Below are positions 56,103 to 64,000 of a stretch of 64,000 nt of DNA, in pieces; the first letter of the stretch is position 1; each line of letters opens with the position of its first letter. Source of the DNA: Achatina immaculata (taxonomy: Eukaryota; Mollusca; Gastropoda; Stylommatophora; Achatinidae); NCBI GenBank assembly GCA_009760885.1, contig CM019692.1, positions 51,520,355 to 51,584,354 of the forward strand, given 5' to 3'. The translations under genes were made by a program, and so were the position numbers. Below the pieces are notes generated by a model. The model had not been told where the DNA came from. It was given only the letters and a program-made list of their open reading frames with translations, and did no database searches.

Positions 56103-59100
56103 CTGAAATAAAAATGGACAAAGTGCGTGGAATAATTCAGAAAGAAGAAAGATCTTACTGTAAGCAAAAACTGGCTGGTAAGCAACCCAGTCAGTTGCTG
56201 AAATGGGTACCTGACTCATCCTGGAGCTGTGGAAGTAAAAGGGGCCCAGGCATGATGCTGACAACACCATTCACTAGTGTGTCAACAGATCAAGTAAAAT
56301 ATCTCTACTAACATAATATTCCCTAGGTGCCTATTTTTGGCATTATAGGGTCACCTTTACTTAAAAGTAATAAATGTTTATGTATTAGATTTATTCAACA
56401 AATTATCTGCTGAGAATCACCAGGAGCAAAAGTTCTCCAAGCTAGAGAACCAGTGTAGTGATCAGATCTATCTGTCTGTCTGCCTGCCTGTGTCTGTTTG
56501 GTGCCATGCTGAAAGGAACTGGCGATCATGCTTTTTCACAAATCTCTTTCTCTATTCAGGGTGCTAATTATGAGCTGTACTGGTGTTCTCTCTTCATGCC
56601 ACTTTGTCAGTCCATCTGTCATCTTCTCTCTTTGTCTGCCTCTATCTCTTTTGCTCCATATCATCCCTGTTGTTATCGAATATTCCAGTCCACCTGCTCT
56701 CATGAAGCATCCTATGAATTTTCTTACTACTTGTCTCTCTTGTTCTGCCTCCTTCAGGACCTCTTTGTTTGATCTCTTCACTGTCCATGGTATCTTTAGT
56801 ATTCTTATCAGATCTAGTGAAGCATACATCTTACATCCCTTCTGTGCATTAAACATCACATAGGGCTCCAATGTGGTTCACCAAGATATCCTGTTTTTGT
56901 TGAGCTTTTCAACCTTATCAAGGGATTTTATGCCTACTAATTTGACCTCTGGCAACATCAGACAAACGCAGAGGATTACAATGGACCCTTGACACAGTGC
57001 TGGAGGACCTTGACTTTGCGGACAACATTTGTCTGTTATCAAGCAGTCACAAAGATATGTAAGATAAAATAAACAAGCTAACTCAGAATGCAAACAACAT
57101 AGGACTAAAGATCAACGTAGGAAAGACAAAGTTAATGAAGCAAAATGTGAACAACAGAAATGTACTCAGAGTAGATAACAAGTTAGTGGAGGAGGTCAAC
57201 GAATTTGTATACCTTGGCAGCAGAGTAGTAGAAAATGGAGACAGCACAGAGGACATCAACAGCAGACTTACTAGAGCAAACCAGGCTTTTGCAATGCTGC
57301 AGACTATATGGAAATAAAAAAAAACTAAGCATAAATATGAAAATCAGGATATCTAAGAGTAATGTTCTAAGTGTACTACTCTATGGAAGTGAATGCTGGA
57401 AAATCACCAAAACAATAGAAAACAAGTTGAATTCTTTCCAGACTAAATGTTTACGAAGAATTAGACAAATATTTTGGCCAAGAACCATAAGAAATACCAT
57501 CTTATTAGCAGAAATGCAGATGAAACCACTGGCAACAATTATTGAGGAAAGACGCTGGCGATGGTTGGGACATGTGGTCCGAATGACTGACAACTCACTA
57601 CAAAAAATAGCACTAAGATGGACACCACAGGGGAGCAGAAGTAAGGGTAGACCAAAAGAGACATGGAGAAGAACAACAGAGAGGATGTTGAGCAATAGAG
57701 GGCTCACCTGGGCAAGAGCAGAAAAAAAGGCAAAGGACAGGCATTTGTGAAAAACCCTTGCGGAAGCCCCATGTGCCCTGGGCACTTAAGGTTCAGAGAG
57801 AGAGAGAGAAATTTGACCTCTATTAACAATGTCCTCTTTCACGTGGTCGACCTCTTTTTCTTCACCCTGTTGTGTTCCACTTGATAGCTTGTTTTGGGAT
57901 TCTCTGTTTCTTCTCATCACATGACCGACAAATGTCCATCTCCATTTTCTGATTGCCCATTTTCTGATTGTGTTGTTCTTGAATTCGTTCAGAGTATATT
58001 CCTTAGGCATTCATTTTCAAAAGAGTTTAATTTCTTGTCTATTTCTTTAGTTGTTTTCCAGCTTTCACATGCTTAAATGAGGGTGGATATTACATTTGAA
58101 TTGAATAATCTTAGCTTGATTTTTGTGCGTATAACTTTTGAATGCCATATGTTCTCTCAAGATTCTTGTCAATGTTACTTTTGCAATTTGAATTCTAGCT
58201 TTCTTTCTGGTGTCACCATCCTGGTCTATGTAGCTGCCGAGGTATGCAAATTGGTGTACTTCTTCAACACCTGTTTCTTCTACGTATATTGTTCCATCTT
58301 GATTAATAGGAAATTTCATTATTATTGTGTTTTTTCCTTGTATCGCTCATTCCTTTTTCTGTGCTGACTGCACAAACATATCCGTTGTAGAGATCCTTAA
58401 TGATGCTGACAATTTTAGATGGTATTCCATATAGTCTTAAAATTCTCCAAATTCCACATGAAGCGTAACTAGTCAAGAATTTATCCTCTCTACAGAAGAT
58501 AAATAGGGCCAATGATTTACCATGGAAATAGGGCCAATGATTTACCATGGAAAACCCAGTCTGTATAATGTACAGGGTTAACGTCAAAGAGATTAAAGAA
58601 AGCTAATGCACCGGAATCTCCACCTGACTCTTACAAGATTTTCATCACAACACCAGCTGGCAAGATTTTCATCACACCACTAGCTGGCAATATTTTCATC
58701 ATACTACTAGCTGCCAAGATTTTCATCACACTACTAGCTGGCAAGATTTTCATCACACCACTAGCTAGCAAGATTTTCACCACACCACTAGCTGCCAAGA
58801 TTTTCATCACACCACTAGCTGCCAAGATTTTCATCACACCACTAGCTGGCAAGATTTTCATCACACCAAAAACAAAGATCTCAGATATGCAAGTTTAACA
58901 AGTGACACAGAGATATTAAAATATTTGGTACTATATTCTCTAAAATATCTCCATTTAGAAAAAAAAAGCTGCAGGACCTCACTGTTTATTAATTCCCACT
59001 CTGTACTCAAACCAAAGCACAAGAGATTGTTATATTTACTTACCTCATCAACTTGGAGGACAGTGCAAGCATCCAAAGTGCCAAATTTAATTCCCCAGTA

Positions 59101-62100
59101 TTTGGTAATGTACAGATCAATAATCTTAGCTTCTGCTGCATCCAACACTGCAGCCCCTTCTCCCTGAAAGGAAACATGACTGACGGCTAGACCACCAGGT
59201 GCAGCTTTGTTCAAACAGCTGTTTATCATAATTTGTCCAAACTTCATTCACCCTTTCGCTACTATGAATGTATTTTAATGTTTCACCATTTGACTGCTAA
59301 GGACGTCTTAACACAATCCAAGATTTCTGTGCTTTTGGTGCTAACGATGTATTAACACATTTTGCCTTTTACCTATCATTGCTGTAAACTGCTAAAGTCA
59401 TTTAACAAAGTTGGAACCAAAGTACCTATTTTCATTTACATGTGGCCTAGTTTCAGCAAGTAGGACTTGTCAAAAAAGTCAGTACCAATGTCATTTTTGC
59501 CTCATGAGAGGAAGGGCTTTATTATGTACTTGTGTTCATTGTGTACCAATGTTCATCTAATATTATGTACTTGTGTTCGTTGTGTTCCAACGTTCATCTA
59601 ATATTATGTACTTGTGTTCGTTGTGCTCCAATGTTCATCTAATATTATGTACTTGTGTTCATTGTGTTCCAATGTTCATCTAATATTATATACTTGTGTT
59701 CATTGTGTTCAATTGTTCATCTAATGTTAAGCAATGTTCATGTAATATTATGTACTTGTGTTAGTTGTGTTCAACTGTTCATCTAATATTATCCAACGTT
59801 CACCTAATATTATGTACTTGTGTTGGCTGTGTTCCAATGTTCATCTAATATTATGTACTTGTGTTCATTGTGTTCAATTGTTCGTCCAATATTATCCTAT
59901 GTTCATCTAATATTATGTACTTGTGTTCGTTGTGTTCCAGTGTCCATCTAATATTATGTACTTGTGTTCATTGTGTTCAATTGTTCATCTAATATTATCC
60001 AATGTTCATCTAATATTATGTACTTGTGTTCGTTGTGTTCTAATGTTCATCTAATATTATGTACTTTTGTTCATCTGTTCATCTAATATTATCCAATGTT
60101 CATCTAATATTATGTACTTGTGTTCGTTGTCTTCTAACGTTCATCTAATATTATGAACTTGTGTTCATCGTGTTCCAACGTTCATCTAATATTATGTACT
60201 TGTTTTCATTGTGTTCCAATGTTCATCTAATATTATGTACTTGTGTTCGTTGTGTTCTAATGTTCATCTAATATTATGTACTTGTGTTCATCTGTTCATC
60301 TAATATTATCCAATGTTCATCTAATATTATGTACTTGTCTTCGTTGTTTTCTAACGTTAATCTAATATTATGTACTTGTGTTTGTTGTGTTCAATTGTTC
60401 ATTTAATATTATCCAATGTTCATCTAATATTATGTATTGTGTTCGTTGTCTTCTAACGTTCATCTAATATTATGTACTTGTGTTCGATGTGTTCCAACGT
60501 TCATCTAATATTATGTACTTGTGTTCATTGTGTTCCAATGTTCATCTAAGATTTTCATCACACCACTAGTTGCCAAGATTTTTATCACACCACTAGCTGC
60601 CAAGATTTTCATCACACCACTAGCTGCCAAGATTTTCATCACACCACTAGCTGCCAAGATTTTCATCACACCACTAGCTGCCAAGATTTTCATCACACCA
60701 CTAGCTGCCAAGATTTTCATCACACTACTAGCTGGCAAGATTTTCATCATACTACTAGCTGCCAAGATTTTCATCACACCACTAGCTGCCAATAACTCAT
60801 GTGTAGAGTTACAGTGTTATACAACAAATAATTTAAAACTCAGAATTAAAGAAAATTACCATGCTGTCATAATATACTTACACTCAAATGATCTTCAAAT
60901 ACATCCTCACAGTAGGCTGCTGACATTGCTCATAAATATTTTGATGCACTGCATGTACAGTACTATGAAATGGTACATACATTAAGTAATACATTCAAGG
61001 GCTCCCAGGCTTAGCCAATAGAATCAGTAACAAAGATCTCAGATATGCAAGTTTAACAAGTGACACAGAGATATTAAAAAACTTGGTACTATATTCTCTA
61101 AAATATCTCCATTTAGAAAAAAAAAAGCTGCAGGACCCCACCGTTTATTAATTCCCACTCTGTACTCAAACCAAAGCACAACAGATTGTTATATATATTC
61201 ACCTGATCAACTCGGAGGACAGTGCATGCAGCCGAAGTGCCAAATTTAATTCCCCAGTACTTGGTAATGTACAGATCAATAATCTTAGCTTCTGCTGCAT
61301 CCAACACTGCAGCCCCTTCTCCCTGAAAGGAAACATGACTGACGGCTAGACCACCAGGTGCAGCTTTGTTCAAACAGCTGTTTATCATAATTAGTCCAAA
61401 CTTCATTCACCCTTTCGTTACTATGGATGTATTTTAATGTTTCGCCATTTGACCGCTAAGGACGTCTTAACACAATCCAAGATTTCTGTGCTTTTGGTGC
61501 TAATGATGTATTAACACATTTTGCCTTTTACTTATCATTGCTGTAAACTGCTAAAGTCATTTAACAAAGTGGGAACCAAAGTACCTATTTTCAGTTACAT
61601 GTGGCCTAGTTTCAGCAAGTAGGACTTGTCAAAAAGTCAGTACCAATGTCATTTTTGCCTCATGAGAGGAAAGGCTTTATTATGTTCTTGTGTTCGTTGT
61701 GTTCCAACATTCATCTAATATTATGTACTTGTGTTCGTTGTGTTCCAATGTTCATGTAATATTATGTACTTCTGTTCGTTGTGTTCCAACATTCATCTAA
61801 TATTATGTACTTGTGTTTGTTGTGTTCCAACGTTCATCTAATATTATGTACTTGTGTTCGTTGTGTTTAATTGTTCATCTAATATTATCCAATGTTCATC
61901 TAATATTATGTACTTGTGTTCATTGTGTTCAATTGTTTGTCCAATATTATCCTATGTTCATCTAATATTATGTACTTGTGTTTGTTGTGTTCAATTGTTC
62001 ATCTAATATTATCCAATGTTCATCTAATATTATGTACTTGTGTTCGTTGTCTTCTAACGTTCATCTAATATTATGAACTTGTGTTCATTGTGTCCCAACG

Positions 62101-63694
62101 TTCATCTAATATTATGTACTTGTTTTCATTGTGTTCCAATGTTCATCTAATATTATGTACTTGTGTTCGTTGTGTTCTAATGTTCATCTAATATTATGTA
62201 CTTGTGTTCATCTGTTCATCTAATATTATCCAATGTTCATCTAATATTATGTACTTGTCTTCGTTGTCTTCTAACGTTCATCTAATATTATGTACTTGTG
62301 TTCGTTGTGTTCCAACGTTCATCTAATATTATGTACTTGTGTTCATTGTGTTCCAATGTTCATCTAATATTATGTACTTGTGTTCGTTGTGTTCAATTGT
62401 TCATTTAATATTATCCAATGTTCATCTAATATTATGTATTGTGTTCGTTGTCTTCTAACGTTCATCTAATATTATGTACTTGTGTTCGATGTGTTCCAAC
62501 GTTCATCTAATATTATGTACTTGTGTTCGTTGTGTTCCAATGTTCATCTAATATTATGTACTTGTGTTCGTTGTGTTCCAAAATTCATCTAATATTATGT
62601 ACTACACCAGTATATTATTAATCATCAAAGGAAAAGTGCCCATTAAGAAAGTGTGTCATGTGTGCAAAAAATAAAAGATGACAGGGAACAAGATACACAC
62701 TCAAAGACTGTTATGCTGCATGTGTTATGCTATGTTTCTGAAGGTTTCATGTACAAAAACTTTATCGAAAAAAATGTTGTTTTGGTTTTGGTTTTGTGTG
62801 CGTAAAAATCATTCAGGAAGAAGTTTCAGTCACCAAGAAAATAAACAGTGAAGTGTGACATGAACAGGGGAAATAATCAGAGCTGAGATATATCTTAGGT
62901 TTTCAGAAGACATAAAAGGTACTCGCCACCAGAGGAAAGCTCGTAAGCAGAAGTACAAGGCACTAGGGTCATGATGTGTGAGGTGAACACAGCAAAGAAA
63001 AGGTTGATGAAACAGTTGAATTCAAATTTTATCATCATTCTCCCCCTTCACCCTAATGTGCATTTACTGAATCCTCATAATTGTGACTGGCACATCTGTG
63101 TTAGGGAAAAAGTCTCAAAAATAGAAGATATCTGACATTGAGGCATACTGGATTACACCTACATACAGATGTCAGTATATGAAGGAAACAGGAAACTGTG
63201 CAAAAGTCAAATTACAAAAGAAAATAGGATTACAAATGAGTCCAAAGAGGGCAAATAAGAAATTTTTTAAAAAAAAGACTAAATGTGGGTGTCTGAGTAG
63301 CAAAGTGGTTAGTGCACTAGTCTCTCATGGTAAAGGTTGGTGGTTCAGATCTAGCTAGAGGTGCCCCAGTCACCCAGCCGTAGAAATCTGTGCCAAGTTT
63401 CCAATGAAGCTAAGGAAGGAAGGCTGGCTAGACGTCAATCTGATCACATCACCCTCTAGTGTGCCAACTTTTCAAAGAAAATATGAGTGCTAACACCACC
63501 CTAAACCAGAGATGCTGTACCTTGTCAAAGGCACAATACAAACAGCAGTAGACTAAACAAGAATCTTGAAACAATGAAACTGTAATTAACTCAGGAAGTA
63601 AATGTCCTCTGCTTGCACAAACCTCTATGTCAATGCCTGTGTTGATTTTATTCTCGTGATGTGCTGCATACAGCTTGCTTAATACCTCTGTAGC
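56037..63694 (-). CDS. CCT8: CCT8, T-complex protein 1 subunit theta, C-terminal exons
   Basis: Theta subunit of the cytosolic TRiC/CCT chaperonin, an ATP-driven double ring that folds actin, tubulin and other proteins. Coding order on minus: 63623-63694 (ATEVLSKLYAAHHENKINTG), 61203-61322, optionally 59044-59163, then 56037-56102 with the stop. The signature KYWGIKF...TVLRVDQ-IIMAK is that of metazoan CCT8 C-termini. All visible junctions are GT/AG and phase 0. Upstream exons lie beyond 64000. The span as given includes introns of about 2.3, 2.0 and 2.9 kb carrying SINE-2, minisatellites and nested LINEs. The unusual point is the duplicated penultimate exon. The assignment rests on remembered family sequence, not a search. 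Confidence 0.88.
56103..56459 (-). other. CCT8 intron, no other feature
   Basis: Start of the 2.9 kb last intron (read from the 3' side). AT-rich with no recognised repeat. Confidence 0.5.
56460..56825 (-). mobile_element. LINE E 3' fragment in CCT8 intron
   Basis: The minus strand reads LIRILKIPWTVKRSNKEVLK, EAEQERQVVRKFIGCFMRAG, GLEYSITTGMI and RDRGRQREKMTDGL, homologous to the LINE E fragment at 157-585 and to LINE A. The 3' end at the left lies next to CTGT/CTGC tetranucleotides. It is cut off at the right by the LINE D 3' end. Confidence 0.8.
56826..58505 (-). mobile_element. LINE D copy, split by LINE C, internally deleted
   Basis: The minus-strand LINE D terminus is at 56826-56950 (ATTTAATGCACAGAAGGGAT end, VKLVGIKSLDKVEKLNKNRI). 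It resumes at 57822 with the RGQ/KRGRP region, FVGHVMRRN, FKNNTI and, at 58080-58320, FPINQDGTIYVEETGVEEVH and QFAYLGSYIDQDGDTRKKAR. Beyond 58345 a separate RT piece appears: WRILRLYGIPSKIVSIIKDL and YNGYVCAVSTEKGMSDT. The catalytic FADD block between them is missing, so an internal deletion removed it. Confidence 0.8.
56939..57821 (+). mobile_element. LINE C nested in LINE D, 12-bp TSD
   Basis: AATTTGACCTCT at 56939-56950 and 57810-57821 flanks an 859-bp insertion. It encodes LTQNANNIGLKINVGKTKLM, LVEEVNEFVYLGSRVVENGD, then after a frameshift KIRISKSNVLSVLLYGSECW, CLRRIRQIFWPRTIRNTILL, RRWRWLGHVVRMTDNSLQKI and KGRPKETWRRTTERML, ending near KKAKDRHL. The 3' end GAAGCCCCATGTGCCCTGGG is followed by an AG tail (57796-57809). 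The RWT..G.RSKGRPKETWRR block is RTE-like. 5'-truncated past the RT core. Confidence 0.93.
58506..58636. other. short direct repeat and intron spacer
   Basis: AATAGGGCCAATGATTTACC followed by ATGGA is duplicated in tandem at about 58500-58553 (27-bp period). Confidence 0.6.
58637..58867. repeat. 27-bp minisatellite, array 1
   Basis: About nine units of GATTTTCATCACACCACTAG plus CTGCCAA (variant CTGGCAA). The same array occurs at 60550-60790 in the duplicated copy. It ends abruptly in the sequence that precedes the duplicated CCT8 exon. Confidence 0.95.
59044..59163 (-). CDS. CCT8: CCT8 duplicated penultimate exon, downstream copy
   Basis: A 120-bp, 40-codon, phase 0-0 exon. The acceptor is GTTTCCTTTCAG and the donor GTAAGT (consensus). 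It encodes GEGAAVLDAAEAKIIDLYIT, then KYWGIKFGTLDACTVLQVDE. Compared with the upstream copy it has L-D for S-A, Q for R and E for Q. The conserved R of VLRVDQ is therefore lost. No stop or frameshift. It could be spliced as an alternative to the upstream copy, added in frame, or unused. Six nucleotide differences separate the copies: four change the protein, and five lie within the last 40 or so bp of the exon. Confidence 0.7.
59515..60548. repeat. 41-bp minisatellite, array 1
   Basis: About 1.03 kb of units TTCATCTAATATTATGTACT plus TGTGTTCGTTGTGTTCCAATG (41 bp), mixed with short units containing TCATCTAATATTATCCAATG (about 21 bp). A sister array is at 61678-62604. It lies in the intron between the two duplicated CCT8 exons. 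Confidence 0.95.
60550..60790. repeat. 27-bp minisatellite, array 2
   Basis: Nine units of the same 27-bp repeat as 58637-58867, joined directly to the end of the 41-bp array (TTCATCTA then AGATTTTCATC). This junction is the breakpoint of the tandem duplication. Confidence 0.95.
60791..61027. other. segment present only in the upstream duplicate
   Basis: About 236 bp between the 27-bp array and the exon-proximal block, with no counterpart at 58867. Either the other copy lost it or this copy gained it; I recognise no element. Confidence 0.7.
61203..61322 (-). CDS. CCT8: CCT8 penultimate exon, upstream (canonical) copy
   Basis: 120 bp, 40 codons, phase 0-0. The acceptor is GTTTCCTTTCAG and the donor GTGAAT (weaker than in the other copy). 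It encodes GEGAAVLDAAEAKIIDLYIT, then KYWGIKFGTSAACTVLRVDQ. The S-A-A-x-T-V-L-R-V-D-Q end agrees with CCT8 family sequence, so this is the likely ancestral form. It joins in frame to IIMAK at 56102. Confidence 0.85.
61678..62604. repeat. 41-bp minisatellite, array 2
   Basis: The sister of 59515-60548, about 0.93 kb, with the same mix of 41-bp and 21-bp units. Long runs of the two arrays share the same order of variant units (for example GTTTTCATT, then GTTCATCTGTTCATC, then GTCTTCGTTGT), showing common descent by duplication. Confidence 0.95.
62605..63287 (-). other. CCT8 intron, no other feature
   Basis: AT-rich intronic sequence with no recognised repeat. Confidence 0.5.
63288..63475 (+). 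mobile_element. SINE-2 copy in CCT8 intron
   Basis: The tRNA-like head contains an A-box-like GAGTAGCAAAGTGGTTAGTG and a B-box-like GGTTGGTGGTTCAGATC. The body follows: GCTAGAGGTGCCCC, CACCCAGCCGTAGAAATCTG and GATCACATCACCCTCTAGTG. It is shared with the copy at 34268-34447. Antisense to CCT8. Confidence 0.7.
63623..63694 (-). CDS. CCT8: CCT8 internal exon
   Basis: 72 bp, 24 codons, phase 0-0. The acceptor is a long T run and AAG; the donor is GTTTGT. It encodes ATEVLSKLYAAHHENKINTG and IDIE. In CCT8 proteins the EVI.KLYA.H....N.G.DIE block immediately precedes the E-x-P/GAAV segment encoded by the next exon, which supports both identity and order. Confidence 0.85.
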
Positions 63695-63864
63695 CTTAAA
63701 AAAAAACAAATGCAGTTTTAAATATAAATATTTTTCAAAGATCTTAAATTTTTAATCAACCTTAATTTAGAGTTGTTTTATTGAATACATGAAAGCAAAC
63801 TTCACTTTCTCAAAAAATGTAATGTTTCACAAATAAAAAGTTACCAGAATCATTAGTATGCCAT

Positions 63865-64000
63865 CATCATCGGGTGCCGTGCCAACCAGAGTTGGCTATT
63901 ATGTTTTTCCACAGTGCCCTATCCTTTAATGCTTGATGATCTCTCACACTATCTCACCAAACTATCCAATATCACTTCTTTCAGCCTTCCCCTGGCTCTT
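63865..64000 (-). mobile_element. LINE A 3' end, cut by the window edge
   Basis: The family terminus GTGCCGTGCCAACCAGAGTT, GGCTATTATG and TGATCTCTCACACTATCTCA on the plus strand (3' end at left), next to an ATC trinucleotide tail, as in the copies at 10.26 and 20.29 kb. It continues beyond 64000 and may lie in a CCT8 intron. Confidence 0.75.

Noticed and set aside
56037..56270. CCT8 last exon as an intronless 77-codon gene starting at 56270
   Set aside because: The upstream part is intron. The acceptor at 56103 and phase-0 joining of IIMAK to VDQ explain the coding part fully.
60511..60985. Repeat-peptide ORFs (ITPLAAKIF on plus, MKILAASGV on minus), and similar ORFs at 3115-3492, 4012-4419, 12317-12806, 18074-18415 and 38078-38344
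   Set aside because: The repeat periods (27, 33, 51, 36 bp) are multiples of three, so one stop-free unit gives a long ORF. No start context, splice sites or conserved domains.
1..64000. A bacterial-style gene cluster, toxin or defence system, or integrated virus
   Set aside because: No operon-like run of genes, phage or viral structural genes, or defence-type domains were found. The long ORFs trace to retroelements, DNA transposons or minisatellites, with CCT8 the only cellular gene recognised.

Overview
This is a gene-poor, repeat-dense stretch of an animal nuclear genome. It has spliced coding exons with GT/AG borders, many non-LTR retrotransposon fragments with microsatellite tails, tRNA-derived SINEs, mariner, Tigger and hAT-type DNA transposons, a Penelope-like element, about twenty minisatellite arrays and a 100-N scaffold gap (48777-48876). 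Nothing in it is bacterial or phage. The repeat mix suggests a marine invertebrate, probably a lophotrochozoan and possibly a mollusc; that is inference from general repeat character, not a marker-based identification.

Layout. 1-5 kb: LINE 3' fragments, a 1.2 kb non-autonomous element with internal tandem repeats (second copy at 16.2-17.5 kb), and 33-bp and 34/35-bp minisatellites. 5-20 kb: mostly AT-rich intergenic or intronic DNA, LINE A (10.3-11.3 and 19.3-20.3 kb), three weak unidentified exon candidates on + (10.0, 14.0, 18.7 kb) and, just upstream of the last, a 51-bp tandem array whose units look like complete 3' splice sites. 21.2-23.5 kb: a non-autonomous hAT-like element with 8-bp target-site duplications, carrying a nested SINE and minisatellites. 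24-31 kb: LINE B, LINE C and a nearly full-length dead mariner. 31-50 kb: SINEs, LINE B, D, G and I fragments (LINE D inside LINE B twice, each with target-site duplications) and many minisatellites. 50.9-52.9 kb: two head-to-head Penelope-like GIY-YIG copies bracketed by one 18-bp direct repeat. 54.1-55.8 kb: a dead Tigger/pogo transposon with TA ends.

The only cellular gene I can name is CCT8 (theta subunit of the TRiC/CCT chaperonin). Its last exons lie on the minus strand from 63694 down to 56037 and the rest of the gene lies beyond the right edge. Its penultimate coding exon is present twice (61203-61322 and 59044-59163) as part of a roughly 2 kb tandem duplication. Both copies are open, 120 bp, phase 0 and flanked by splice sites, and they differ at four residues near the C-terminal end of the exon. 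This potential alternative-exon arrangement is the most interesting item in the window. The introns around it hold nested LINE E/D/C insertions and two pairs of minisatellites.

The LINE letters A-I are labels local to this window, based on similarity between copies and their conserved motifs, not database families. Element ends are approximate unless a target-site duplication is cited.
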